Shown here one piece after another: positions 18,681-27,884 of a DNA stretch of 64,000 bases. A program made the translations under genes and the position numbers. Numbering within the stretch: the stretch's first letter is position 1; the number at the start of each line of letters is the position of its first letter. Source of the DNA: Bacillus sp. EB600 (GTDB taxonomy: Bacteria; Bacillota; Bacilli; Bacillales; Cytobacillaceae); the NCBI RefSeq assembly GCF_024494385.1, contig NZ_JAEVLT010000023.1:1-64000 (forward strand), read 5' to 3'. The notes beneath the pieces were generated by a model that saw only the letters and a list, made by a program, of their open reading frames with translations, searched no databases and was not told the origin of the DNA.

Positions 18681-20156
18681 TCAAGCTGTTTTTGAATTTA
18701 CATGGTTTGATTTAGCACTTTTAGAAGTAACTAGACTGACAATAACTGTTAACACAACATTTATCAATAAAGCAATAATACCAGAATTTAAATCTTTCAT
18801 AACTTGAGGGAGCGATGGGAATAATGTTGCAATTGTCTCTTGTGTGAGAGTCATGTAGGCAACAGCGATCACCCCGGAAATCATCCCTACTGAAGCACCT
18901 GCTTTTGTCACAAAGTTATTTTTCATGAAACTAAAGAGAAGTGCCGGAAGCAATTGTGTAATAAAGCTGTATGCCATTAAAAGTAAGGTAACGATCCCTT
19001 GTCCACCGCTTAATGTAAAATAAACACAAATGAGAGATAATACGGGAACCAACCATTTAGCTAAAATGGATACCTGTCTATCTGTTGCTGTCGGAACCAT
19101 AACTTTATAAATATTTTTTGCCACTGATGTCGAGGCAGACATTAATAACATCGACCCTGGTACAAGTGCGGTTAGTAACCCCGCAGCTCCGATTAATCCA
19201 ACAAACCATGGATCAAACGTTTTGACAGAAAGCTTTAATAGTGCTAGATCTGTTGCCGGACCAGTGAGGCCTGGAACTTGCCCGATGGCCGCAAAACCTA
19301 CGAAAAAGATGAAAAGCAACATTAATGTATAGAGTGGTGTTATGACTGAGTTTTTACGTATCGCTTTTGCATTCTTTGCTGAGTAGGTTGCATTAAATAC
19401 GTGGGGCCACATGACCGCTCCTAAAACCGTCATAACCACTGTAGAAATAAACCAAGAAATACCCAAGCCACTTTTTGGAAGTGTTAAAAAGCCCGGTTTC
19501 GTTACCTGAATTTCTTTAAACATTGACTCTATTCCGCCATAATAATGAAAAGGAATATAAATACCAATAAAAAGGACAATCCCAAAGATCATAATGTCTT
19601 TAATCACTGCAGTCCATGCTGACCCGTGAATACCAGAAATCATGACATAGATGGTAACGGCAATGGCCCCTATCCAAACAGCGATGTTTGGGGATATCAA
19701 TCCATAAGAAGCCTCCGAGACAATGATACCAAGTCCCTTTAATTGAAGAACAATGTATGGGACCATTGAGATCACCCCAATTAGGGCAACAATTATTCCG
19801 AGAAATGAACTTTTATATTTACTAGTGAAAAAGTCTGATTGTGACATTAAATTATGTTCTTTTGCATATTTCCAAATTGCAGGGTAGATCCAATAAGAAA
19901 AAGCATAAATGAGACTCAAATAAGCGATAATATATAGGGCTGGCCCTCCCTTTCCATACGCCCATGAACTGGCCCCAAGGAAAGTAAACGTGGTATACGT
20001 TTCACCCGCCATCAGGAGAAATACAAAGATTGTTCCAAATCCCCGTCCCCCAACAGACCACTGCTCCAAATCCATGCTTTTTCCTTTTCTGGCTCGAATG
20101 CCTAAGAAGATGGAAAAAAGAAGAAATCCAAAAATAATGTAGATAGCTGCATTCAC
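18681..20156 (-). CDS. yhjB: sodium:solute symporter (SSS family, YhjB-like)
   Basis: 491 residues with about 13 membrane helices, in the solute:sodium symporter family. Recognisable parts are R-A-R-K-G-K-S-M-D-L-E-Q-W near the start, G-E-T-Y-T-T-F-T-F-L-G in the second helix and a conserved central G-T-A-like region. It pairs with a DUF3311 gene whose TGA overlaps this GTG start by four bases, the same order as yhjC-yhjB of B. subtilis. The substrate is unproven. The riboswitch at the head of the locus suggests a link to glycine or a glycine-containing compound, which is inference. Confidence 0.85.
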   Translation of the reverse strand: MNAAIYIIFGFLLFSIFLGIRARKGKSMDLEQWSVGGRGFGTIFVFLLMAGETYTTFTFLGASSWAYGKGGPALYIIAYLSLIYAFSYWIYPAIWKYAKEHNLMSQSDFFTSKYKSSFLGIIVALIGVISMVPYIVLQLKGLGIIVSEASYGLISPNIAVWIGAIAVTIYVMISGIHGSAWTAVIKDIMIFGIVLFIGIYIPFHYYGGIESMFKEIQVTKPGFLTLPKSGLGISWFISTVVMTVLGAVMWPHVFNATYSAKNAKAIRKNSVITPLYTLMLLFIFFVGFAAIGQVPGLTGPATDLALLKLSVKTFDPWFVGLIGAAGLLTALVPGSMLLMSASTSVAKNIYKVMVPTATDRQVSILAKWLVPVLSLICVYFTLSGGQGIVTLLLMAYSFITQLLPALLFSFMKNNFVTKAGASVGMISGVIAVAYMTLTQETIATLFPSLPQVMKDLNSGIIALLINVVLTVIVSLVTSKSAKSNHVNSKTA

Positions 20157-20353
20157 TCTGTTTCACCCTCCTTATTCGCTGGATCCAGTTTATAGATTAT
20201 AGCCATGAAAACAGACGTTAGGACTACCCACAATACAATCCAGAATAAGATAAATGGCATCCCAAGAACATAAGGCTCCACTTTGTTAACAACTGGTAAC
20301 ATCCCTAGCATGCCGATAAACGGAATGAGTGATAAAAGATGGATTAATTTCAT
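20153..20353 (-). CDS. yhjC: DUF3311 small membrane protein (YhjC-like)
   Basis: 66 residues with two hydrophobic segments (about 3-22 and 29-54) separated by V-N-K-V-E-P-Y-V-L-G-M-P-F-I-L-F-W, the DUF3311 core. These proteins are encoded directly before SSS-type symporters and are taken to be their small accessory subunit. AGGGAGGG precedes the ATG. It follows the amidohydrolase after 155 bases with no terminator, so it is probably cotranscribed with it. Confidence 0.85.
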   Translation of the reverse strand: MKLIHLLSLIPFIGMLGMLPVVNKVEPYVLGMPFILFWIVLWVVLTSVFMAIIYKLDPANKEGETE

Positions 20354-20508
20354 AGAATACCCTCCCTAATTTTTATATGATTCCATATACTTATTTCAAT
20401 TATTACAAGGATTCAAACAAATGTATATTGGGAATTATCGGAATATTATTAAAATGTATAATACTTTGTTTCGAACTCCGGTCTAATGTACAACCAAAAC
20501 TGCAATTA

Positions 20509-21936
20509 TTATAACATTCTAATTAAATCTGTCCTTTTGTTTACAGGGGGTTCTACTTCATCCGGAATTCCCGCTGTGTAAAGCTTCCCATTTGTACTAG
20601 CTTTAAATTCTTCTTTTGCTTTGTTTAAACTATTGTCTTTATTTTGTAACAAATCATAAGCAGTCAATGCCATCGTTTTTGCAGCTAAATGCATTCCTTT
20701 AAACCCGATGGAAGAACCAAACGACGCTGTTGCCTGCCAAGAATGCAGCTGTACCCCGGTTGGTGCACAGGTTGTCATGACTTGCGCAACAGGAGTAATC
20801 CAGCTAACATCACCCACATCTGAAGAGCCCGCTGATGACTTGCCATGTATTTGATTATTGAATTCTGATTCTGTTCGTAACAGCCCCTCCGTGGAAGCTC
20901 CAAACAAATTTTTTGACATTTTTACAATAGTAGGATCAATGGTGTCTACTAATTCTTGGGCAAACAATTTTTCCGTCTCTGTATATTCAAATGAATTTGC
21001 CATTTTTAAATTTTCAAACATGACTTCATTTAAAACATGATTTGGCAGAGTTTCATAGGCAAATGCTAATATTTCCGAATCAACCTCAGTTTCTGTCATC
21101 AAGGCAGCACCTTTAGCAATTTTTCTGATTCTTACGAGCATATCCTCTACTTGTTCTTTTGTAGCTGCTCGTAAGTAATACCATACACTTGCTCGATCAG
21201 GCACGATATTCGGTGCGAGCCCTCCATTTGTAATGACATAATGGATCCGTGTTCCGTCCAATACATGCTCTCTCATGTAGTTTGCGCCAATATTCATAAG
21301 TTCCACGGCATCAAGGGCGCTTCTGCCAGCATGTGGTGCTGCAGCAGCGTGGGAAGTAGTACCTTTAAAATGAAATTTAATAGAAACCATCGCTTGCATA
21401 CTCATATTAAAAACGATATTGGAGGTTCCTGGGTGCCACGTTAGGGCGCAATCAAGATCATCAAATGCACCAGCTCTAGCCATATACGTTTTGCCGGAGA
21501 GAACCTCCTCGGCAGGACAGCCATAATAACGAATGGTACCACTTATATGATCACTTTCCATTTTATTTTTAAGTGCGATAACGGCCTCAACTCCTGCTGT
21601 GCCAAGCAAATTATGTCCACAACCATGTCCAGGTCCATTTGGAATGGCTTCATGGTGTTTCGTACTTACAGTTTGAGATAATCCAGGCAATGCATCAAAC
21701 TCTCCTAAAATACCGATAATCGGCTTTCCTGATCCATACTCAGCAATAAAGGCTGTTTGTATACCGCCAATATTTGGTTTAATCGTAAATCCGGCTTCTT
21801 TTAAAATCTTCATCTGTAATTCTGACGCAAAGGCTTCTTCATAAGCGACTTCAGGATTTTCCCAAATTTTTTGAGCTATTTCTGTAAAAATAGCCTGATT
21901 GCTGTCCATCCAATCTAACAACATTTTTTTACTCAT
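20509..21936 (-). CDS. M20 family amidohydrolase (AbgB-like)
   Basis: 475 residues, M20D metallopeptidase type. Metal-site sequences are G-E-F-D-A-L-P-G, G-H-G-C-G-H-N-L-L-G, and C-P-A-E-E with the catalytic Glu. A later His-containing stretch, S-S-D-V-G-D-V-S-W, followed by H-S-W-Q-A-T is typical of the p-aminobenzoyl-glutamate hydrolase subunit B (AbgB) branch. Known M20D enzymes cleave N-acyl or N-aryl amino acids. As first gene after a tandem glycine riboswitch it may release or process an N-acylglycine, but this is inference. GGGGAGGA precedes the ATG. Confidence 0.85.
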   Translation of the reverse strand: MSKKMLLDWMDSNQAIFTEIAQKIWENPEVAYEEAFASELQMKILKEAGFTIKPNIGGIQTAFIAEYGSGKPIIGILGEFDALPGLSQTVSTKHHEAIPNGPGHGCGHNLLGTAGVEAVIALKNKMESDHISGTIRYYGCPAEEVLSGKTYMARAGAFDDLDCALTWHPGTSNIVFNMSMQAMVSIKFHFKGTTSHAAAAPHAGRSALDAVELMNIGANYMREHVLDGTRIHYVITNGGLAPNIVPDRASVWYYLRAATKEQVEDMLVRIRKIAKGAALMTETEVDSEILAFAYETLPNHVLNEVMFENLKMANSFEYTETEKLFAQELVDTIDPTIVKMSKNLFGASTEGLLRTESEFNNQIHGKSSAGSSDVGDVSWITPVAQVMTTCAPTGVQLHSWQATASFGSSIGFKGMHLAAKTMALTAYDLLQNKDNSLNKAKEEFKASTNGKLYTAGIPDEVEPPVNKRTDLIRML

Positions 21937-21996
21937 TTCTAATCCTCCCCTTTTTACAATTGTTCCATTCCCTTACCAGCAAAATAGTGGTTCAAT

Positions 21997-22046
21997 CCCC
22001 ATCTAAAACAAACGTTGGTTACATTCACCATTTGTTTTAGATGGGG
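21997..22046. repeat. 16-bp perfect inverted repeat in the leader
   Basis: CCCCATCTAAAACAAA and its exact complement are separated by 18 bases that themselves contain GGT/ACC pairing. It lies between the riboswitch terminator and the amidohydrolase start, so it is in the transcribed leader. No T run follows on either strand, which argues against a plain terminator; an RNA processing or stability role or a mobile-element footprint is possible. Confidence 0.6.
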
Positions 22047-22098
22047 CAATGCTGATTTCGGGTTTGTCGTGTTTTACAGGTATGTATGTTTTATAATA

Positions 22099-22310
22099 AA
22101 AAAGGACAGAAGAGGGCACTATTACCCTCTCTGTCCTTTTACCTGAAAGTTTGTTCTGCTAAAAGCAGATCCCCTTTGGTGGCATATGCAGACATATGCA
22201 CTCTCCAGAGCTACGTCATGTAAAGGTCCTTTTACCTGAGAGATTTGTTCCAAGGCTTTTTATGGAACTTGCTCCTTCGGTGGCGATATTTATCACTCTC
22301 TCCCAATACA
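22099..22310 (-). ncRNA. tandem glycine riboswitch with terminator
   Basis: On the minus strand, aptamer 1 reads GGGAGAG ... GCCACCGAAGGAGCAA ... ATCTCTCAGGTAAAAGGAC, and aptamer 2 reads CTGGAGAG ... GCCACCAAAGGGG ... AACTTTCAGGTAAAAGGAC. These are the conserved cores of both halves of the gcvT-type glycine riboswitch. A terminator (AGGACAGAgAGGG with CCCTCTTCTGTCCT and T6, 22099-22140) overlaps the end of aptamer 2, so glycine binding should free transcription into the amidohydrolase-yhjC-yhjB genes. All core elements look intact, unlike the leader at 41.7 kb. Confidence 0.95.
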
Positions 22311-22334
22311 ATCAACCGTAAACTATTTAATTGT

Positions 22335-22362
22335 TTAATACGTAAAGAATATCTTAATGCAA
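22335..22362 (-). promoter_or_regulatory. possible sigma-A promoter of the riboswitch operon
   Basis: TTGCAT and TATTAA spaced by 16 bases on the minus strand, about 25 bases before the first aptamer. A weak but well-placed match. Confidence 0.35.
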
Positions 22363-23183
22363 TCTAAAATACTCGTTTTATGTAAGATTATCTAACATGG
22401 TTTTTTCTATTCGCAGAAAATAAAACTACTATCCTAAAAATGAGGATTTAAAATTCTAATATAATGAATAGTTTAAATATTGAAAATAATTCATGTTTTT
22501 ATATTCACACAGACTCGTCCTCATGTCAATTTATTATTTTGAATTATTCAAAAATTTTAAATTCAAGTGAAAGCGTAAAGCCATCAAGCTTAGCTCATCG
22601 TATACGGTTTATGAAATCACTTTTTTGTTTGTAATACGAAGAAGAACACATTAAATCGCCCTTATCCCGCGGTGATAAATACCTCATCAAACTTTTTAAT
22701 TAAAGAATTTATTTTTAAAAAATGATTCTGGTGTATAGGAATTTTTTAAATTTTTAGGCAAAGAATTAACTAGAGTAGTGGTACATCAAATAGTGGGTTT
22801 TAAAATTGAAGTTTTACAGTGGATTCTCCAGTAATGTTTTGGTCTCAGCAATTTTTTTGTAATAAAAGTCATTATAATTGTAGCCCGAGGATAACTCCAA
22901 AGTGTATAATATACCTCTAAACATTTCTACATATGTTCTATAGAAATTCCTCACTGAGTTGCGACTCACTAGGTTTAGAGGTTTCCGTGAGAAATGAACT
23001 TTATTCCTTTATCACCTTCTAAGAAAAAGATTCCAGCGCTCTCTTTAATACCTTTCAAAACTTGAATACCTAACAAACGTATGGCATTTAAAATTTGTGT
23101 CCCAAAAAAAGGTTTAGAGTATAAACTTCTAGATTAAGGTTTTTCCTCATAATTATTACTAATTGTGAAACAAGGAGGACCTT
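22363..23183. other. long intergenic stretch before gadB
   Basis: About 820 A/T-rich bases without a supported gene. A nested inverted repeat lies at 22914-22981: CCTCTAAAC with GTTTAGAGG on the outside and TGAGT-tgcg-ACTCA inside. It is about 200 bases before gadB and could be a leader structure on the plus strand. I found no T-box or known riboswitch core. Confidence 0.3.
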
Positions 23184-24806
23184 ATGAACAGCCATGATAA
23201 AACCTATCGACCCTCTTTTAGCCCTTTTGATCCTTGCCCTCCAATAAAAACCCAAACATACTCCACTCCGCCCCATTTTTATATGGGCAATCAACCGCCA
23301 AACTTTTTACCGTCTACTCCCGAAGAAGCACGAAGGGCAGGAACCTTATGGAAACCATTATCTGTTCCATATTACCATCCTCATCAACCGGCATGGGGAC
23401 ACAACCCTGCTTGGCATCCGTGCCGTGTGCAAAGGCTGTTGCCTTACGCACTTGCTGTTAATCCTCCATTCGCTCGTAACGAAGAAGAAGCCGTTTCACG
23501 TTTTCGTTTGCGTAAACAAGGCATGCGACCTGAAACCGCGTATCAAATCATTCACGATGAAATCGTAAAAGACGGGAATGCCCGTCTCAATCTCGCGACA
23601 TTCGTTACTACCTGGATGGAGTCCACCGCAAACCGCTTGTATGCCGAATCCGTCAACAAGAACTTGATTGATAAGGACGAATACCCGCAGACAGCAGCGA
23701 TCGAGGAGCGATGTGTACGAATATTAGCCAATCTCTGGCATTCGCCCGGCCCCCATAATACGATGGGCGTTTCGACAGCGGGATCTTCGGAAGGATGTAT
23801 GCTCGGTGGTCTTGCGTTAAAGCGGCGCTGGCAAAACGCACGCAAGAAACAAGGGAAGCCGACCGATCGGCCAAATATCGTATTTAGTTCCGCTGTTCAG
23901 GTCGTTTGGAAAAAATTCGCGAACTATTGGGACGTGGAACCGCGTTATGTGAACATTACTCCGGATCACCCTTATATGGGTCCTGAGGGTGTACTCGCTG
24001 CCGTAGATGAAAATACAATTGGTGTGATACCGACTCTTGGAGTGACCTATACAGGCCTATACGAACCTGTCGCTGCCATTTCGACAGCCTTGGACGAGCT
24101 TCAGTCCAGAACGGGCCTTGATATTCCGATCCATGTTGACGCTGCTTCAGGCGGGTTTGTTGCACCTTTCCTTCAACCGGACATAGTCTGGGATTTTCAG
24201 CTGCCGCGGGTGAAATCGATTAATGTGTCCGGTCATAAATATGGATTAGTCTACCCGGGGATTGGATGGATCATTTGGCGTGAGGCAAACGATCTCCCCG
24301 AGGAGCTCATCTTTCGGGTTTCCTATTTAGGAGGGAACATGCCGACGTTTGGCCTGAATTTCTCTCGGCCCAGTTCACAAGTGCTTCTGCAATATTATAA
24401 TTTTCTCCGTTTAGGTAAAGACGGTTATTATCAGGTGCAAAAAGCTTCTCAGGCAGTGGCGCATTTCCTTGCCAAGGCGCTTCAAAGCATGGGACCTTTT
24501 GAACTCTTTACAGACGGCTCGGATATTCCGGTATTATCATGGCGATTAAAAGAGGGATATACTTCAAACTGGGATCTTTATGATTTGTCTCGCCAATTGC
24601 GTACGTTTGGCTGGCAAGTGCCGGCATATCCATTACCCCCAAGCATGGAAACTGTAACGATTATGCGTGTTGTGGTTCGAAATGGATTTTCCATGGAAAT
24701 GGCTCAGTTTTTCTTGATGAATTTGATGCAAGCCGTCTCCTTTCTGGATTCAGTGAATAAGCCACTACAACATAACACAAAGGACAACAATGGTTTTCAC
24801 CATTGA
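23184..24806 (+). CDS. gadB: glutamate decarboxylase with N-terminal extension
   Basis: 540 residues, about 75 longer than the usual 466. From M-R-P-E-T-A-Y-Q-I-I-H-D-E onward (about residue 118) it follows the family: D-G-N-A-R-L-N-L-A-T-F, K-N-L-I-D-K-D-E-Y-P-Q, G-S-S-E-G-C-M-L-G-G and the PLP lysine in S-G-H-K-Y-G-L-V-Y-P-G. The enzyme converts glutamate to GABA while consuming a proton, an acid-resistance reaction. The extension is rich in Pro, Tyr and His and contains W-G-H-N-P-A-W-H-P-C. The ATG follows GGAGG by five bases, supporting the long form. Base composition is more GC-rich than its neighbours, hinting at transfer. No antiporter gene is adjacent. Confidence 0.88.
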   Translation: MNSHDKTYRPSFSPFDPCPPIKTQTYSTPPHFYMGNQPPNFLPSTPEEARRAGTLWKPLSVPYYHPHQPAWGHNPAWHPCRVQRLLPYALAVNPPFARNEEEAVSRFRLRKQGMRPETAYQIIHDEIVKDGNARLNLATFVTTWMESTANRLYAESVNKNLIDKDEYPQTAAIEERCVRILANLWHSPGPHNTMGVSTAGSSEGCMLGGLALKRRWQNARKKQGKPTDRPNIVFSSAVQVVWKKFANYWDVEPRYVNITPDHPYMGPEGVLAAVDENTIGVIPTLGVTYTGLYEPVAAISTALDELQSRTGLDIPIHVDAASGGFVAPFLQPDIVWDFQLPRVKSINVSGHKYGLVYPGIGWIIWREANDLPEELIFRVSYLGGNMPTFGLNFSRPSSQVLLQYYNFLRLGKDGYYQVQKASQAVAHFLAKALQSMGPFELFTDGSDIPVLSWRLKEGYTSNWDLYDLSRQLRTFGWQVPAYPLPPSMETVTIMRVVVRNGFSMEMAQFFLMNLMQAVSFLDSVNKPLQHNTKDNNGFHH

Positions 24807-24831
24807 TTTTGAACGTTCAAGAATGCAGCTC

Positions 24832-24859
24832 GGACTGATGTTTTATTATCAGTCCTTTT
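24832..24859 (+). terminator. terminator after gadB
   Basis: GGACTGAT/ATCAGTCC with an eight-base loop, then TTTT. The A/T-rich stretch from here to 25125 shows nothing else. Confidence 0.75.
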
Positions 24860-25125
24860 CACTTTCATAGTGTCGCCATGTTTATTCGTACAATTCGTTG
24901 CCATATTGTTTTTTATATTAATTTTTAAATTTTTTAACACAAATTTAAAAAATAGATTTTATAATTAACATGTCCTTACAAAAGGAAACCAAAAAATGGT
25001 CGACATGAAATGGCAAAGTAAAATTGTTAATAAAGAAACGTCCATTGCAAATTTCTATTTTTTTGACGGACAATAAACGTTTGGAACTGCTCTATTATTT
25101 GAATATTTAAAATGGGGGTCAAGGA

Positions 25126-25305
25126 GTGAAGAACTTGAAGATTTCTACAAATGATTTCATGGTCATTATTTCAGGCTTTGTCTATGGTATGTATGCATTA
25201 TTTATAGATAATAACCATCGGTATAGTAATCAAATTGCTGGAATCCTATCCTTTATTATATCTATATGGATTTCTATTTCGTGTGCGCGATCTTTAAAGA
25301 ACTAA
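25126..25305 (+). CDS. small two-helix membrane protein, unknown
   Basis: A frame of 59 codons with two hydrophobic segments, F-M-V-I-I-S-G-F-V-Y-G-M-Y-A-L-F-I and I-A-G-I-L-S-F-I-I-S-I-W-I-S, joined by a short polar loop. The GTG at 25126 is preceded by GGGGGT; a TTG at 25135 with AAGGAG eight bases upstream is an equally good start. No family recognised. Confidence 0.5.
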   Translation: MKNLKISTNDFMVIISGFVYGMYALFIDNNHRYSNQIAGILSFIISIWISISCARSLKN

Positions 25306-25373
25306 ATCCAATATTCTAAAGACAGCTTATGCTAATAATGCGGTACCCATAGGACTTTTTTCTAGATAAAAAA

Positions 25374-25425
25374 AGGGCCATCCCCCCTATCCCTTCATGC
25401 AGTGGAGGACAGCCCTACTTTTTAC
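25374..25425. terminator. probable terminator between convergent genes
   Basis: AGGGC with GCCCT and an inner TCC/GGA pairing, A tract before and TTTTT after. It lies between the small membrane ORF and the converging GDPD-PhoD gene. Confidence 0.4.
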
Positions 25426-25491
25426 TTATCCGAATTCCATTTTTTCTAGTTAGACTTTGTTTCTAAAACCGACTTTACGGTAAACTTTTGC

Positions 25492-27711
25492 TTAATCTTC
25501 AATCTGAAAAGCCTGACTGTAATGGATTTTTCCATCCTCGTCTCGAATTTCTACTGTAGCCTGCTTGCTGGCAGGGGCGACTTTAAACACACCAAAGTTA
25601 AAGAAATTCCCTTCTGCATACATACTTTCCGGGCCGAAGGTTGGATCAAGCCCCGGTGGATTGATTTTTACAGCGCCGATTGGACCGCTGATGAGCTCAT
25701 GATAATCGGTTTTACCGTCATGATTCGCATCATATTTAATTACTTGTGCAAAATGAACATCCGTTGTAACAAAGAATACATTCTTAATTCCGTTTTCCAC
25801 AATAAAATCAGAGATTTCTTTGAACTCAGTTTCATATCCTGTTGGATCGTTCGGGTTAATTTCATTTCCATTCGCCCAGCCATCTCTGGCATTAGCCTTA
25901 CCAGTTGGAACAGAGATTGGAACGGACGTCGCAACAAACTTAATTTTTGCATCTGAATTTAAAAGCTGCTGTTTCAGCCAATCCAGTTGTTCGGTCCCGA
26001 GCATCGTTTTATCCGCTCCATCTGGTTGAATATTCGGATCCCGGTAGCCACGGTTATTAAGAATCATCAGATCAAGTGTATTCCCCCATGAAAACGTTTG
26101 GTAGAGCTTGTCCTGATTACTTCTCTCATCTGAAATTGGCCAGTAGTCTTTGAATGCCCGAAGACCGGTCGGCGTTAATGGCTGGGATGGACCGGAAAAG
26201 TCATTGATCACTTCATGATCGTCCCAAATTGAATACGTAGAAGTTTTTTGTAAAAGACTGCGCAAACCCGCGTCGGTGCGATTCTCTTTATACTTTGCCC
26301 AGAAATCCTGTACCGTTTGGGATGGTGGTGTCGGTACAGCCGGTGTCTTATTATCAGCATAAATCGTGTCCCCACTGAACAGGAAGAAATCCGGATTTAT
26401 TGCTGACATGGCTTGAAACGTTTTATATGGAGAAATTTCCCCCTGTCCGCCCGTATCACCGCCCCATACCATGGTCATTGGTTTTAAGCTGTTCTCTGCC
26501 GGTGCTGTTTTAAATGAACCATTCACGGTATAGTGGCTGGAAACAGCATGAGCCCGGTAGTAATAAGTTGTATCCGGATGCAAGTCATTAATTTTCACTT
26601 TAACCGCAAAGTCATGCTCCGCATCTGCATGGACTGTTTTGGTGATAAAAGGATGTTGAAAGCTGCTGTCGGTTGAAACTTCAAATTGGACATTTGCCTG
26701 GTCATTTGTACGGGCCCACAGAAGTGCGGATGTTTCTGTTACATCCCCGCTTGCTACTCCATGTGAAATAAATGGTTTTTCCAACAGATCGACTAACTGG
26801 TCAGGATTGTTTGTGAATTCGCCATCAACTCCAAGCGAAAGCAGGCCTGCTAAATCGTCCTGTGAATCGACGGTCCAGGGATGGACTAAAAGCTTGTTCT
26901 CATGCGCAGCCTCCATGAATGTTGGAACAACCAGCTCTTTACTGGGACCTATACCGGAAGCGTAATCAGAGACCCGCTTGAATTCCTGAAAAAGATCCTT
27001 TCCTTGCAGCATGCTTGCAGTGTAAAGTTGAATGAACTTTACATTTGGAGCCATCGTTTTCAACTTCCGAAGGCTGTCCTCACTGAATGATTCAAGAAAT
27101 AATTTCTGATTATCCAGGACATTATTTGTTTTCAAGATTTCTATCAATCTCTCTTCCATTCCCGGATAGACATCTGGTGCTTTTGTTTCCATGTAGAGAC
27201 CCACTTTTCCATGACCGTGCTGTTTTACAAACTGAATGGCTTCGTCCAAGGTTGGTACTTGCTGGCCTATGTATTCTTTTTTTGCTTTGTTGGGATAGGC
27301 GGCATTAAACCATGAACCGGCATCAAGCCGCTTGATTTCCTCAAGCGTAAAATCTTTTACACGCCATGGCGCGCGGTCTGGATACATTTGTCTTGCATTG
27401 GTCGTTCTCGCAAGTGTATCGTCATGCATCACAATTAATTGGCCGTCCTTGGTCATTTGCAAATCGAATTCCACAAAATCAGCTTTCATTTGAATGGCCT
27501 TTTTATAAGCTGCTAATGTATGTTCCGGCCCGTATGCAGATGCACCACGGTGGGCAATAACTGCAACATCGGAGGTAATCGGGCGTAACGTGGATTGTCC
27601 ACTTTCAGTAACAGTGCTTTGGTTTTGGGTCTGTGCCATAACTGCCCATGGAGTTGCCGAGGCTACTGATAGAGAAACGAAAGCGAGACCGGCAATTATA
27701 TTTTTTTTCAC
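25492..27711 (-). CDS. secreted GDPD-PhoD fusion phosphodiesterase
   Basis: 739 residues. A Sec signal peptide (K-K-N, hydrophobic core, A-V-M-A-Q, no twin arginine) leads a glycerophosphodiester phosphodiesterase domain (about 48-310) with H54-R-G, E81-F-D83 and H96-D-D. A PhoD-type domain follows (about 318-739): the N-terminal H-G-V-A-S-G-D-V-T segment, then metal-site sequences G-G-D-T-G-G, F-S-G-D-T-I-Y-A-D and W-D-D-H-E-V-I-N-D. In B. subtilis GlpQ (GDPD) and PhoD are separate wall teichoic acid hydrolases, exo- and endo-acting. Joined here, they should mobilise phosphate from teichoic acid or phospholipid debris outside the cell. GTG start after GGGG. No clear PhoP box was found. Confidence 0.88.
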   Translation of the reverse strand: MKKNIIAGLAFVSLSVASATPWAVMAQTQNQSTVTESGQSTLRPITSDVAVIAHRGASAYGPEHTLAAYKKAIQMKADFVEFDLQMTKDGQLIVMHDDTLARTTNARQMYPDRAPWRVKDFTLEEIKRLDAGSWFNAAYPNKAKKEYIGQQVPTLDEAIQFVKQHGHGKVGLYMETKAPDVYPGMEERLIEILKTNNVLDNQKLFLESFSEDSLRKLKTMAPNVKFIQLYTASMLQGKDLFQEFKRVSDYASGIGPSKELVVPTFMEAAHENKLLVHPWTVDSQDDLAGLLSLGVDGEFTNNPDQLVDLLEKPFISHGVASGDVTETSALLWARTNDQANVQFEVSTDSSFQHPFITKTVHADAEHDFAVKVKINDLHPDTTYYYRAHAVSSHYTVNGSFKTAPAENSLKPMTMVWGGDTGGQGEISPYKTFQAMSAINPDFFLFSGDTIYADNKTPAVPTPPSQTVQDFWAKYKENRTDAGLRSLLQKTSTYSIWDDHEVINDFSGPSQPLTPTGLRAFKDYWPISDERSNQDKLYQTFSWGNTLDLMILNNRGYRDPNIQPDGADKTMLGTEQLDWLKQQLLNSDAKIKFVATSVPISVPTGKANARDGWANGNEINPNDPTGYETEFKEISDFIVENGIKNVFFVTTDVHFAQVIKYDANHDGKTDYHELISGPIGAVKINPPGLDPTFGPESMYAEGNFFNFGVFKVAPASKQATVEIRDEDGKIHYSQAFQIED

Positions 27712-27884
27712 TTTTTATACATCCCCTTTTATTCATATATTTACAATTTTTAGAATATAGGAGAAATGTAAAATGAATTTAAATATGATATTAATGTTTA
27801 GTAAAACGATTAAAATAGTAAATTTTACTTATCATGATAGTGAGTAAGAATTCATATCCCCATGATAAATGTACTGAATCAAAT

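Noticed and set aside
25492..27860. PhoP-box search upstream of the GDPD-PhoD gene
   Set aside because: TTTAC-type words are present but not in the required 11-bp spacing, so no Pho box is called.
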